A DNA stretch of 64,000 bases from Sphingomonas lycopersici (GTDB lineage: Bacteria; Pseudomonadota; Alphaproteobacteria; Sphingomonadales; Sphingomonadaceae): assembly GCF_026130605.1 (NCBI RefSeq), contig NZ_JANFAU010000004.1:310001-374000 (forward strand), written 5' to 3'. Positions 25,966 through 36,278 of this stretch are shown one piece after another (position 1 is the first letter of the stretch; each line of letters opens with the position of its first letter). The translations under genes and the position numbers were made by a program. Below the pieces are notes generated by a model, which ran no database searches, was not told the DNA's origin, and worked only from the letters and a program-made list of their open reading frames with translations.

Positions 25966-28164
25966 ATGAAATCGAACACTATCAAGCTGGCGCTGGCCCT
26001 GTCGACCACCGCCGCCGCGCTCGTTCTTGGCAACCCGGCGCTCGCACAGGCACAGAGCGATGATCAGAGCAGCAAGGACGATGTCATCGTCACCGCGCAA
26101 CAGGCGCTGAAACAGGTCGTCAGCAGCGGCGATATCGGCGTCCTTGGCAGCAAGGACGCGCTCTCGACCCCGTTCAACGTCAGCAATTATACCGCGCAAC
26201 TGGTGCTCGACCAGCAATCGACGACCCTCGGAGATGTGCTCGAAAACGACCCGGCCGTGCGCACGACCTATGGATCGGGCAACCAGTCGGAGCTGTTCGT
26301 CATTCGCGGCTTCGCGCTCAACGGCGACGACGTGTCGATCAACGGCCTTTATGGCGTGACGCCGCGCCAGCTGGTGTCGCCCGAACTCTATGAGGGGGTC
26401 CAGGTGCTGAACGGCGCCAATGCCTTCCTGTTCGGCGCCGCGCCGAGCGGTTCGGGGATCGGCGGGGGCATCAACCTCGTTCCCAAACGCGCTGACAAGA
26501 CTCTGTTCCGCGCGACCGCGAGCTACAATCAGAATTCGATCTTCGGCGGGAATTTCGACGCCGGCGGGCGGTTCGGCGGTGACGATGCGTTCGGCCTGCG
26601 CCTCGTCGGTGTCTATCGTGATGGCGAAACCTCGGTCGACCATGAGCATCGAAAGGTGGGCGTGATCGGCGGCAGCTTCGACTTCAGGAAGGGTCCAGGC
26701 CGCTTCTTCGTCGACTTCGGCTATGAGGATCAGGAAGCGTCCTGGAGCCGGCCATCGGTGCGGCTCGCACCTGGTGCCGCGGTGCCAAGAGCACCGGACC
26801 CCACCTACAATTACGGGCAGCCCTGGACCTATACCCGGCTGCGCGACCTCTATGTGCTGACCCGCGCCGAGGTCGATCTTGCATCCAACGTGCTTCTCTA
26901 CAGCGCCTTTGGCTTTCGCGACGGCCATGAATATGGCGACTACTCGACGCTGACGATCACCAATGGCGTAACGGGCGATGGTACCGCGAGCCGGCTCTAC
27001 GTGCCGCGAACCGATCACAATCAGGCAGGGCAGATCGGCATCCGCGGCAAGGTCACGACCGGCGGGATCTCCAACGAATTCAATCTCGGCGTGTCGATGA
27101 ACTTCACCGAGAACCGCAATTCCTTCAGCTTCGGCGCCTTCCCCAAGGCCGTGCGAACCGCGTGCGGTGCCGCCTCGACCTCCTTCTGCACCAACCTCTA
27201 CAATGCGCCGATCGTCGACCGGCCGACCAATTCGACGCTGCCGAGTTCGGGCGGGAGCCTCACCGATCTGCCGCGCGTCGCGAGGACTGAATTCCTGAGC
27301 CTGTTCGCCTCGGATACGATCGGCTTCTTCGACGATCGCTTCCAGATCACCGCAGGCTTGCGCCAGCAGAAGATGATCATCGATGCCTACAGCCGCGGAA
27401 CGCGGCTGCGCACCAGCGAATACGACAAGAGCGCGACCACCCCGGTGGTCGGCGTGATTTTCAAGCCGACCGACAATATATCGCTTTACGCCAACCGCAT
27501 CGAAGGATTGGCGCAGGGCCCGACCGCACCGCTCAACGCGGCAACGATCAACCCGGGCGAGGTATTTCCTCCCTTCCGCTCGGTTCAATATGAGGTCGGC
27601 GGCAAGATCGCTTTCCGCGGTCTTACGGGCACGATCGCGCTCTATCAGACGAAGCAGCCGAGCGCGTATAGCGTACCGGTCAGCCCGACCCAGGTCCAGT
27701 TCGTCGTCGATGGCGAGCAGCGCAATCAGGGCATCGAACTGACCTTGAACGGCGAACCCACCAAGGGGGTGCGCTTCATCGGCGGCGTCAGCATCAACGA
27801 TGCCAAGCTCACCCATACGCTCGGCGGTACCAACGACGGCAAGAAGGTCGTCGGCGTCCCTGACTATCAGGTCAATTTCGGTACCGAGATCGTCCTGCCC
27901 TTCATGCGCAAGATGACCTTCACCGGTCGCGTCGTCCTCACCGGCAAACAGATGATTGATGTCGCCAATACGCAGGAACTACCCGCATGGGCGAGGTTCG
28001 ATCTCGGCCTGCGCTACAATATGGTGATGGACGGGCATCCGATTACGATGCGCGTCAGCGCCGAGAATATCGCCAACAAGGCCTATTGGGCCTCATCGTT
28101 CGGCGGGTACCTCGTCCAGGGTACGCCGCGGACGGTCAAGGCATCGCTGACCTTCGAATATTGA
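25966..28164 (+). CDS. TonB-dependent outer-membrane receptor (siderophore-receptor type)
   Basis: The protein is 732 residues from the ATG at 25966; the frame extends to 25924. After a signal peptide (LALALSTTAAALVLGNPALAQAQ) comes the TonB box/plug start DDVIVTAQQAL. The plug is TTLGDVLENDPAVRTTYGSGNQSELFVIRGF and VLNGANAFLFGAAPSGSGIGGGINLVPKRA. The 22-strand barrel follows and ends in SLTFEY, a typical C-terminal aromatic. The plug resembles siderophore receptors of the FhuE/FcuA group. The adjacent PepSY membrane protein is also typical of iron-siderophore systems, but the amidohydrolase neighbours leave a peptide-like ligand possible. Confidence 0.94.
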   Translation: MKSNTIKLALALSTTAAALVLGNPALAQAQSDDQSSKDDVIVTAQQALKQVVSSGDIGVLGSKDALSTPFNVSNYTAQLVLDQQSTTLGDVLENDPAVRTTYGSGNQSELFVIRGFALNGDDVSINGLYGVTPRQLVSPELYEGVQVLNGANAFLFGAAPSGSGIGGGINLVPKRADKTLFRATASYNQNSIFGGNFDAGGRFGGDDAFGLRLVGVYRDGETSVDHEHRKVGVIGGSFDFRKGPGRFFVDFGYEDQEASWSRPSVRLAPGAAVPRAPDPTYNYGQPWTYTRLRDLYVLTRAEVDLASNVLLYSAFGFRDGHEYGDYSTLTITNGVTGDGTASRLYVPRTDHNQAGQIGIRGKVTTGGISNEFNLGVSMNFTENRNSFSFGAFPKAVRTACGAASTSFCTNLYNAPIVDRPTNSTLPSSGGSLTDLPRVARTEFLSLFASDTIGFFDDRFQITAGLRQQKMIIDAYSRGTRLRTSEYDKSATTPVVGVIFKPTDNISLYANRIEGLAQGPTAPLNAATINPGEVFPPFRSVQYEVGGKIAFRGLTGTIALYQTKQPSAYSVPVSPTQVQFVVDGEQRNQGIELTLNGEPTKGVRFIGGVSINDAKLTHTLGGTNDGKKVVGVPDYQVNFGTEIVLPFMRKMTFTGRVVLTGKQMIDVANTQELPAWARFDLGLRYNMVMDGHPITMRVSAENIANKAYWASSFGGYLVQGTPRTVKASLTFEY

Positions 28165-28220
28165 CGCCGGGTGCCCCCTGCCCGGCGTCGCTCCCGCGGC
28201 CCGGTCCCATGGGGCCGGGC
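28163..28220 (+). terminator. Tandem hairpins after the TonB receptor gene
   Basis: GACGCCGGG (28163-28171) pairs with 28181-28189. A second stem, GCCCGGTCCC (28199-28208), pairs with 28211-28220 with one G-T. Neither has a T tract, so they more likely stabilise or attenuate the message before the PepSY gene than fully stop it. Confidence 0.45.
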
Positions 28221-28286
28221 TGCACCTGCAACCTTTCTGCCGGCACCATCGGTCCGGCCGTCCCGGTTCGAGTGAAAACCGCCACG

Positions 28287-29414
28287 ATGACGAGCAAGAA
28301 ATATGCTGCCGGCTGGCGCCGTGCCCTGCTTAAGGTCCATCGCTGGCTCGGGCTTGCAGCGGGCCTGTTCTGGTTGGTCCAGGCAATTACCGGTTGTCTC
28401 ATCACGTTCCACTGGGAAGCCGAGGACCTCGGTTATTCCGCCGTGCATCGCGCGACCGATTTCGGGCGGATCGAGCGCCGCCTCGGTGCGCTTGCCCCGC
28501 CTGGCTCCGGCGTCGTGATCAAATCGGTCTGGACCACCGCCGGTCTCGCTGACCGTTATGACATCAACCTCGACGACAACGGCGTTCAGCGCGCGGTTCG
28601 GATCGCCGGCGACGGCACAATCCTCGGCACAAGAAGGAAAGGCGCGCTTGGCGTCATGGGGACGCTGGTTTCGATCCACCAGACGCTCCTCGCCGGCGAC
28701 ATCGGCGAATGGATCGTAGGAATCAGCGGCACGCTCCTCCTCACCAACCTCGTCGCCGGACTGTGGATTGGCTGGCCGCGCAAAGGGAGCTGGCGCCGCA
28801 CCCTCACGCCGGCGACACGCGGCGCGCTTGTTGCCCGAGTCTACTCCTGGCACCGTGCGATCGGCCTGTGGGCGGCGGTACCGGCACTTGTCCTGGTGAG
28901 CGCCGGCGTGCTTCGGCGTTTTGAGACGGGTGTCTCAACCCTGCTTGGCGCGAAGGAGGTGTCGCTCCCGCCGATCGCGCCCATCGCCATAACGCCGATC
29001 AGATTTGCCCGCGCGATCGGCACCGCCACCGCCGCGCTTCCCGGCAGCCGCTTTACCATGGCCGCCCTGCCCTCGCCGAATGACGCAACCTATCGCGTGC
29101 GCGTCCTGGCGCCGGGCGAGTGGCGGCGCGCTTATGGCACCAGCACCGTCCTCGTAAACGCCAATGACGGTTCGGTGCGCGGCATCTTTTCTGCTGCGGC
29201 CGCTCCACTACCACGCGCGCTCGTCGATGACCTTTACGCTATCCACACCGGTGAGGCCGCCGGCCTCGTGGGACGCGTCCTGGCCACCGCGCTCGGCCTA
29301 TGGCTCGCCGCCATGTCCAGCCTCGGCGCGCTGCTCTGGTCTCGCCGACGCGCATCCTCCGCGCAGCGTCGCGCGAGTGGTGGGGTGGCCGCAGCAGAGC
29401 CAGAAATCCGTTGA
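28287..29414 (+). CDS. PepSY-associated transmembrane protein
   Basis: The 375-residue protein has the PepSY_TM pattern. An N-terminal cationic helix (RRALLKVHRWLGLAAGLFWLVQAITG) with HRW is followed by FHWEAED and VSIHQTLLAGDIGEWIVGISG. Next come LVAGLWIGWP and SWHRAIGLWAAVPALVLVSAG, and finally YAIHTGEAAGLVGRVLATALGLWLAAMSS. Four helices are visible. These proteins often sit beside TonB receptors and are thought to reduce ferric complexes or assist their uptake. The ATG at 28287 is preferred over an in-frame GTG at 28272. The next gene starts inside its stop (TTGA). Confidence 0.9.
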   Translation: MTSKKYAAGWRRALLKVHRWLGLAAGLFWLVQAITGCLITFHWEAEDLGYSAVHRATDFGRIERRLGALAPPGSGVVIKSVWTTAGLADRYDINLDDNGVQRAVRIAGDGTILGTRRKGALGVMGTLVSIHQTLLAGDIGEWIVGISGTLLLTNLVAGLWIGWPRKGSWRRTLTPATRGALVARVYSWHRAIGLWAAVPALVLVSAGVLRRFETGVSTLLGAKEVSLPPIAPIAITPIRFARAIGTATAALPGSRFTMAALPSPNDATYRVRVLAPGEWRRAYGTSTVLVNANDGSVRGIFSAAAAPLPRALVDDLYAIHTGEAAGLVGRVLATALGLWLAAMSSLGALLWSRRRASSAQRRASGGVAAAEPEIR

Positions 29415-30181
29415 GAAATCTCGCCAATACCTGCGCGGCCGCGATCACGCTGGTGCTGTGGTCCGCTCCCGCCAGCGCGGCGCCGGAAGAGATTCAGGTG
29501 TACATGGACGAGATGGGCAAACCGGGCGAGGTCGGACTCGATGTCCACAACAATTATGTCGTCAGCGGCGCGATACCCTTGGACTATCCGGATCAGCGAC
29601 AATCCCTCCATCAATATCGCGTCACCCCGGAGTTTTCGCTCGGGCTCACCGATCATTTCGAGCTTGGCGCCTATTTGCCGCTGGTGGCGATCGACCATCG
29701 CGAAAAATTCACGGTCGACGGGGTCAAGCTCCGCCTCAAATATATCGGGAGCAAGCGCGATGCGCGCTGGTTCTGGGGCGCGAACTTCGAAATCGGGCGG
29801 GTTGCCCACGCGCTGGATCAAAACCCCTATAATGCCGAATTCAAATTGATCGGCGGAACGCATGCGGGGCGATGGACGCTCGCTGCCAACGCTAACGCTG
29901 ATTTCAAAATCTCGGGGCCGGCACGGTCACCCGCAGCGCTCGAAATCGCCACCAAAGCGAGTTACGCGATCACGCCTACCTTCTCGCTCGGGCTCGAAAA
30001 CTACAACGGCGTGGGCGAATTTCAGCGCCTCGGCAAATTCGGATCGAGTGACCAGTCAACCTATCTTGCCGCTGACATTCGCGTCGCGAAATGGGACCTC
30101 AACCTTGGCGTCGGCCGGGGCTATGGCGCCAACACGGATTTTTGGACCGTCAAGGCGATCGTCGGCGTTCCGCTGCAATAG
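29411..30181 (+). CDS. Exported envelope beta-barrel-like protein
   Basis: The protein has 256 residues from a TTG at 29411 that overlaps the PepSY stop. The signal peptide is LRNLANTCAAAITLVLWSAPASA. Alternating strands such as GEVGLDVHNNYVVSG, YRVTPEFSLGLTDHFELGAYLPLV, WFWGANFEIGRVA and SYAITPTFSLGLENYNGVGEF indicate an outer-membrane barrel. It has no named family that I can assign with confidence. It is translationally coupled to the PepSY protein and ends the TonB-receptor operon. The frame from 29300 is too long to be genuine at its N-terminus. Confidence 0.8.
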   Translation: MRNLANTCAAAITLVLWSAPASAAPEEIQVYMDEMGKPGEVGLDVHNNYVVSGAIPLDYPDQRQSLHQYRVTPEFSLGLTDHFELGAYLPLVAIDHREKFTVDGVKLRLKYIGSKRDARWFWGANFEIGRVAHALDQNPYNAEFKLIGGTHAGRWTLAANANADFKISGPARSPAALEIATKASYAITPTFSLGLENYNGVGEFQRLGKFGSSDQSTYLAADIRVAKWDLNLGVGRGYGANTDFWTVKAIVGVPLQ

Positions 30182-30306
30182 CCCTGGTCTGACTTCGTCG
30201 GGATCTTGGTCTCCGCGTCCATCATCCCGCAGCATGGACAACAATACACTGCCGCTAGCCGCGGTATAATCTCAATTCGGCATTCCGCCGCGCTCACTGT
30301 TGAACT

Positions 30307-30703
<397 letters not shown>

Positions 30704-31088
30704 CGTCGACGCCCCTGACGGCCGCCCTTTGCGTCGAGGCGAGTCACTATTATCTTCCGGATATAGAGATGCCAATAGCAGCCGGTCCGCCGCTAGCAAG
30801 CGCCTGCTCAGGCACGAGCGCCACGCCTCGCTTAAGATTGATCAGCTCAAGGCGTTCGACGTTCGCCCGCACCATGCTTAACGAGGGTGAAACTGCCCGT
30901 CGGCTGCCGGGATTCGCGAAAAGGTGCCGCGCGTATCCGATCGATCGGCTGACGCACGCGCCGCCTGCCGAGCAGACGTAGCGCTCTCGCCAAGCCTGCT
31001 ATAGCGTCGAAATCCGATCACTTGGGGGGAGGACAGGCCGCCCGCTTCGTCCCGGAGGTCCCAATTGGCTGTTGGGAACAGGTTTATT

Positions 31089-32858
31089 ATGCTGCGCACC
31101 TTTGCCTTACTCTCGCTCGCAATTTCAGCATCCGCCTTCACTCAAGCAGCCCCGGGAATTCCGCCGGCAATCCGCGACGAAGACGAGCGCCTCTATCTCG
31201 TCCAGCGGGATCTCCAGGTCCGCACGCCCGATGGCGCGACCATCTGCGCACTCGTCATCCGACCGAGAACGACGGATCCGGTGCCGGCCATCGTGGAATT
31301 CACAATCTATGCGGACGCGCGCAAACTGGCGTCCGAGGCGAGGCTTGCCGCTGCGCATGGCTATGCCGGGGTCGTCGGCCTGACGCGCGGCAAAGGGTGC
31401 AGCCCCGACGAGCCGGTGCCTTTCGAGCACGATGGCGCCGACGCCGACACGCTGATCGATTGGGTCGCACGCCAGCCATGGAACAACGGGAAGATCGGCA
31501 TGTATGGGGGCAGCTACGGTGGTTTCACCACCTGGGCCGCAACGAAGCGCAAGCCAGCGGCGTTAAAGGCGATCATGGTCGGCGCCCCCGAGGGGCCGGC
31601 GATCGACACGCCGAGCGAGAACGGGGTGGTCTGGAATTTCCTCTACCCCTGGCCGCTCTACACTACGAACAACAAGACGCTCGACGACGCGAGCTATGCC
31701 GACGCCGCGCGTTGGAATCGGCTCAATCGCGCCTGGTACATTGGAGGCCGCGCCTATCGCGATCTCGACAAGATCGACGGTGTGCCCAATCCTTACTGGG
31801 ACCGCTGGCTGTCGCACCCGACCTACGACACTTATTGGCGCGACCTCGCCCCCACCGGGCCGGAACTCGCCTCGCTCGACATACCGGTGCTCCAGACCGT
31901 GGGGTATTTCTTTGGCGGGCCGGCCGCAGGCACCTGGTATTTCAAGCGGCATTACCAATACCGCCCAAATGCGCAGCATTATCTCGTCGCCGGGCCATGG
32001 GACCATCCGATGGCCCAGCGCGGTGCCGGGCCGGCCAACGATACGCTTGCGGGCTATAAGATGGACCGCTCGGCGCTGGTCGATCTGGTGGCGCTGCGCT
32101 TCCAGTGGTTCGACTATACGCTGAGAGGCGCTCCAAAGCCGGCGCTCCTGCAAGATCGCGTCAATTACGAGATGACCGGCGCCGATCGCTGGAAACATGC
32201 ACCGTCGATTTCCGCGATGAGCAATGGCCACCTGCGCTTCTATCTCACCAACCAGCGCGCCGGGGGAAACCGGCGCCTGAGCCCGGTAGCCGGCACGACA
32301 GGCAGTTTCACGACGCTCAGGGTCGATATGGCCGATCGAGGCGACGTCGATCGCCCCGCTGTCGGCGGCGTCGTCGACAAGGAGATCGATACCGCCAACG
32401 GCCTGACGTTCATCAGTGCGCCGTTCCCCGAGGCGACCGAGATGAGCGGTCTGCCGTCCGGCACGCTGGACTTCTCGACCAACAAGCGCGATTTCGATTT
32501 CGAGATCGATCTTTACGAGATGATGCCCTCCGGAGAATATTTCATGCTCGCACCTTACTGGGCGCGAGCAAGTCAGGCGATCGATCCGTCGACGCGAAGA
32601 TTGCTGCGCCCCGGACGTCGCAACCGCATCGCGTTTGAAGGATTGCGCCTCATGAGCCGCAAGGTCGCAAAAGGCAGTCGCCTTGTGGCGGTCGTTAAAA
32701 TCATCAAAGCGTCAGATCGCGAAATCAACTATGGCAGCGGCAAGCGGGTGGTCGACGAAACGATTGCCGACGCCGGCAGTCCGCTCGAGGTAAAATGGTT
32801 CGGCGACAGCTTCGTTGAACTCCCCGTCAACCGCTCCTCCGTGGCGCGCCGAAGATAG
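31089..32858 (+). CDS. CocE/NonD-family exported hydrolase
   Basis: The 589-residue protein has a signal peptide (MLRTFALLSLAISASAFTQAA). The S15/CocE-like catalytic domain contains RDLQVRTPDGATICALVIRP, then IGMYGGSYGGFTTWAA with the nucleophile Ser. YLVAGPWDHPMAQRG carries the catalytic His. The C-terminal jelly-roll domain runs from SGTLDFSTNKRDFDFEIDLYE to NRIAFEGLRLMSRKVAKGS. Members are X-Pro dipeptidyl peptidases, cocaine-esterase-like or acylase enzymes. The ATG at 31089 starts the signal peptide; a TTG at 31065 is an alternative. It is a single gene with no obvious operon partner. Confidence 0.92.
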   Translation: MLRTFALLSLAISASAFTQAAPGIPPAIRDEDERLYLVQRDLQVRTPDGATICALVIRPRTTDPVPAIVEFTIYADARKLASEARLAAAHGYAGVVGLTRGKGCSPDEPVPFEHDGADADTLIDWVARQPWNNGKIGMYGGSYGGFTTWAATKRKPAALKAIMVGAPEGPAIDTPSENGVVWNFLYPWPLYTTNNKTLDDASYADAARWNRLNRAWYIGGRAYRDLDKIDGVPNPYWDRWLSHPTYDTYWRDLAPTGPELASLDIPVLQTVGYFFGGPAAGTWYFKRHYQYRPNAQHYLVAGPWDHPMAQRGAGPANDTLAGYKMDRSALVDLVALRFQWFDYTLRGAPKPALLQDRVNYEMTGADRWKHAPSISAMSNGHLRFYLTNQRAGGNRRLSPVAGTTGSFTTLRVDMADRGDVDRPAVGGVVDKEIDTANGLTFISAPFPEATEMSGLPSGTLDFSTNKRDFDFEIDLYEMMPSGEYFMLAPYWARASQAIDPSTRRLLRPGRRNRIAFEGLRLMSRKVAKGSRLVAVVKIIKASDREINYGSGKRVVDETIADAGSPLEVKWFGDSFVELPVNRSSVARRR

Positions 32859-33245
32859 CGCGCGCCTCAACGACGGCCTGGTCAACCCGTTGAGCTTGGA
32901 AACTGTACGCCATGCCGAAAACCTGCCTCCGCGGCATAACGCTCCACCGGCCCGTAAACAGAGCACTCGAGTTCGGGCAAGCTGCTGAACTCGCGGTCGT
33001 GGACCATTCGCACGCACGCGGCGGAATGACTGGGCTTGGGGACAAAGCGCTCGGGCAGCTTCGGGGTACCGATAAGAAGAAAGCGGACATTTCCAGCTCG
33101 GAGTTGAAGCCCCCGGCAAACTCAAGGGGGTTCAGTTAGCCGTCAGTCGCCAGAATCGGGGATTCCGCGCGTTACTTGGACGAGGCAGCGCGCTTCATCG
33201 GATCTCATGGGCTGAGGGGGCAGCCAAAGCCGCCCCTTCAGGTCG
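32859..33245. other. Gap without recognised gene
   Basis: These 387 bases lie between two convergent stops. Short open frames exist on both strands (for example 32912-33139 plus), but none has a ribosome site or a recognisable protein pattern. No strong hairpin was noticed. Confidence 0.5.
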
Positions 33246-35264
33246 TCATTCCGCTGCGATTGCAGGCCCGGGCTTCTCGTCATTTGCCGCCGAGGCAGTA
33301 GGCGTTCCGAGGATCGCCATGCCCTTCTCCGAAAGGAGCATCCCGATGAGCGCCTGCAGCGCGCCACCACCTTCGGCACCGTTCGCGCCGCCGGTGCTGA
33401 TCTGCACCCGAGGCACGATGTCGACGCCCGATTTTTCCAGGGCATCGGCAAGGCGCTCGATCACCTGACGGGTGAGCTGGTATTGCGCCCCGCCAGATGC
33501 TGCGGCCTGCTTCTCGATCGTCTCGGCCATAGCAAGACCCGTGCGGGTGATCCGCTCCGCCTCGGCCCCGGCGAGCGCCACGGTTTTCGCCGCCTCGCCC
33601 TCACCGACGATCCGAATGCGATCGGCCTCGGCTTTCGCCACGGTACGGGTCTGCTCGGCCTCCTGCGTGGCGCGCTTCAATGCCGCCTTGCCCTGGTTCT
33701 CCTGGACAGTGATCGATAGCTCTGACTCGGTGATCGACGTCTGCTGATGCGCCCTCGCCTCCGCCTCGCGCAGCGTCTTCTCGCTTTCGGCGGCGATACG
33801 CTGCTTCTCGTAGGTCGTGACGCGCTCCTCGGCGACCTGTCGCTCGCGCAGTTGTTGCAGCACCTTTTCGATCTGATCGTTGCCCGCGGTCGCGCGCGGC
33901 GTGCCGATCAGCACTTCCTGCAACTCCAGATTATAGCCGCCAAATTTGGCGCGCATCTCGTCGCCCGCCTGCTCCTGGATATCGGAGCGCTCCTGCAGGA
34001 GTTCGATCAGGGTTTTGCGCTGGGCGACATTCTTGAAATAAGCCGAGACCATCGGATCGAGCGTCTGCTCGACGAGCTTCTTGATGTCACCGAAGCGCTG
34101 GATGACCAAAGGTGCTTTCCGGTAATCGATATGGACGACAACCGAGAGCGGCAGCGTCGGTTCGAACGCATCCCTGGTGATCAGCGAGACCTCGGAGAGG
34201 TTTTCATCAAGCTTATGCTGCCCGGTCACCTCCTGATCCCATTTAAGAATGAAATTGGTGGTGGGTACGGCAATGACCTTGCCCGCATAGGTGTTGAAGG
34301 CATATTTGCCCGGCAAGAGCGGCTCGCTCCACACGCCGCGATGACCGCGCCCGACGAGTTCACCATGGCGATAGTCCTCGCCCGAGGTGTCCGCGCCGCT
34401 TTCGCCGGTATAGCTGATCACGACACCGACATGGCCAACGTCGATCACGGTCTTGGAAACCATCTCGATAGTCGCGAACAAACGGTTGATGAAATAGCTA
34501 CCCTCGACCAGCACCTGCAGCTGACGCCCGCGGCGGCCGCCCGCCGCGATGAACTTCTCCGGATCCTGGAAGCTGTTGTGGAAGGTGGCCGGTATGGATT
34601 GATCGGTGCCGACCTCCGCGGCGATGATCTGGCCCGAGGCGAGCGCCGGGCCGTCATGGACGGTGACGATACCGATCTGATCCGACGAATCCCTGATCAC
34701 CACGGCTTCGAACCCGCCGCGCTCCGCGATCACGCTCTGCATCTGCGAAAAGAGGTCGGCATCGTTCCGTTCAAGCATCAGGCCATGGATATGCTCGCGC
34801 GTGATGATCACGAACTGCGCGAGGTTGATGGCATAGGTGCCTTCACGCAGGATCGTTCGCTGCGGGCCTTTCTGGCCGCCGTTCAACAGGAATGCGCGAA
34901 CGTCGAGGAAATCCGCCGTGCTCGCGTTGCTGGCAAGCGTCTGCGTTGGCTCGAGCGGCGCGCCGTCACGTGCGAAGACATAACCGATCTGACCCTGCGG
35001 AATCGTGACCAGAGGCTGGGCGTGGACGCGATACTGAAATGGCACGAAGAAATGATAGCCGCCGCGCAGCACGACGGGTTGATAGCCCGCCTCACGCGAA
35101 AGCGCGATCAGGCCGCCGGCAATGGATCCGTTGCGACTCCACAGTTTTTCGACGATCGCGACGCGGTTGTTGCCGACATAGCGCACGCTGCGCGACACGA
35201 CGAAGAGAAAGACGACGACGAGGGCCACGACAGCCGAGGCGCCGAGCACATACATATTTGTCAT
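33246..35264 (-). CDS. Flotillin-type SPFH-domain membrane protein
   Basis: The protein has 672 residues. A single N-terminal membrane helix (VVALVVVFLFVVSRSV) is followed by a long SPFH region (GGYHFFVPFQYRVHAQPLVTIPQG, TVHDGPALASGQ, DFLDVRAFLLNGGQKG). A long coiled coil rich in Ala, Glu and Arg follows (QVAEERVTTYEKQRIAAESEK). A Gly-rich tail ends it. Flotillin-like proteins form oligomeric scaffolds in membrane microdomains. It is larger than classic FloT and fits the inner-membrane YqiK/flotillin branch. A small membrane protein lies just upstream on the same strand, as in other SPFH/partner pairs. Confidence 0.9.
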   Translation of the reverse strand: MTNMYVLGASAVVALVVVFLFVVSRSVRYVGNNRVAIVEKLWSRNGSIAGGLIALSREAGYQPVVLRGGYHFFVPFQYRVHAQPLVTIPQGQIGYVFARDGAPLEPTQTLASNASTADFLDVRAFLLNGGQKGPQRTILREGTYAINLAQFVIITREHIHGLMLERNDADLFSQMQSVIAERGGFEAVVIRDSSDQIGIVTVHDGPALASGQIIAAEVGTDQSIPATFHNSFQDPEKFIAAGGRRGRQLQVLVEGSYFINRLFATIEMVSKTVIDVGHVGVVISYTGESGADTSGEDYRHGELVGRGHRGVWSEPLLPGKYAFNTYAGKVIAVPTTNFILKWDQEVTGQHKLDENLSEVSLITRDAFEPTLPLSVVVHIDYRKAPLVIQRFGDIKKLVEQTLDPMVSAYFKNVAQRKTLIELLQERSDIQEQAGDEMRAKFGGYNLELQEVLIGTPRATAGNDQIEKVLQQLRERQVAEERVTTYEKQRIAAESEKTLREAEARAHQQTSITESELSITVQENQGKAALKRATQEAEQTRTVAKAEADRIRIVGEGEAAKTVALAGAEAERITRTGLAMAETIEKQAAASGGAQYQLTRQVIERLADALEKSGVDIVPRVQISTGGANGAEGGGALQALIGMLLSEKGMAILGTPTASAANDEKPGPAIAAE

Positions 35265-35336
35265 CTGGGAGAGGTGTCCTTTGGACCTATAGACGAGCGC
35301 CCCTTTTCTTGCGCTCGAAGGTCCATTTACGCCTGT

Positions 35337-35966
35337 TCATTGACCGCTGCCAGAGAAATCGGAAGGACCGTATCGGAGCTCTATATAACGCGCGACGGTC
35401 TCCGCACGGCTTTCTACATGGCGACCTCGCGCGGCCTCAAGGTCGCGCAACACCGCCTCGATCCGGGCAATCGCGTTCGTCGCCATCGCGCCTAACGCGA
35501 GTCGGCGCTCGTGCGTCGCACCGGGCAAGGCCGCGGCGGTGGTTGAAATCACCTCTGCCAGATCACGGGAGAGCGCCTGGTAGCGACTGTCCTGATGGTC
35601 CCACTGCATCGCCCGAATGGCGGCAAGGACGGTATCGGCCTCCGGATCGAACAAACCCCGGCCCTGTGACAGAGCTCCTGTCAGCCGCGCATCGGAAAGC
35701 TCGGCTTCACTCCGCGGTGCTCGATTGCGCCGCCGCGCGCGGTTCGAACGAAGGATCGGATCGATAGCAGCGGCCGCGAGCGTGACAAGCAATGCCGCCG
35801 CCAGATAGCTGATGATGAACCGACCGCTGAATTGCAGCGCGTGCCTGAGGAGGATTTCAGGCGTAGCCTCGGGCGGAGCGGTCAGGAGCGTGTCCAGGAT
35901 CACGGCGACAAGATAGATTGGCACGACAAAATGGATGAAAGCGCCGCCAACCAGGCGCCAAGGCAT
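35337..35966 (-). CDS. Small membrane protein next to flotillin
   Basis: The 209-residue protein has two membrane helices near the N-terminus (GGAFIHFVVPIYLVAVILDTLL and IISYLAAALLVTLAAAAI). A charged helical cytoplasmic part follows, with SEAELSDARLTGALSQGRGLF and ATHERRLALGAMATNAIARIEAVL. The ATG at 35966 (MPWRLVGGAF) starts at the first helix; the frame extends to 36041. I recognise no named family. It lies 72 bases upstream of the flotillin gene, so it is probably its partner (inference by position). Confidence 0.75.
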   Translation of the reverse strand: MPWRLVGGAFIHFVVPIYLVAVILDTLLTAPPEATPEILLRHALQFSGRFIISYLAAALLVTLAAAAIDPILRSNRARRRNRAPRSEAELSDARLTGALSQGRGLFDPEADTVLAAIRAMQWDHQDSRYQALSRDLAEVISTTAAALPGATHERRLALGAMATNAIARIEAVLRDLEAARGRHVESRAETVARYIELRYGPSDFSGSGQ

Positions 35967-36278
35967 GATTGGCGGGTCTCGCTCGCTACGAGAGAAGCCA
36001 GTGTCGTGCACGAGGCCAGTTTGCCACAACTGCGAGGGCACGCAATAGCTGAGCGGCTTCGGCTATCGCGGGCATCGATCCGGATTGCATCGTGCGCGGC
36101 GGCGCTCTGCGCGGGTTACGAAAGCCCGGCCAATTGCGCAAATTTAGGCCATGTCCCGTTCCAGGACCAACGGATCACTGATAAAGGGCTTCGGGCCCGT
36201 CGGGTCTGCGGGCAGGCTACCGTTCATCGCGAACACTCCGCGGGCCGATCAAAGTGATTGGAGGCGGGCGTGGCTCGG
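35967..36278. other. Gap without recognised gene
   Basis: These 312 bases lie between the lipoprotein stop and the small membrane-protein start, and should hold the promoter of the flotillin pair. An open frame on the plus strand (35832-36257) is antisense or noncoding in character. Nothing else stands out. Confidence 0.5.

Noticed and set aside
25828..27816. 662-residue open frame on the minus strand
   Set aside because: It is antisense to the TonB receptor; no family features.
33747..35495. 582-residue open frame on the plus strand
   Set aside because: It is antisense to the flotillin gene, whose SPFH and coiled-coil domains are clear.
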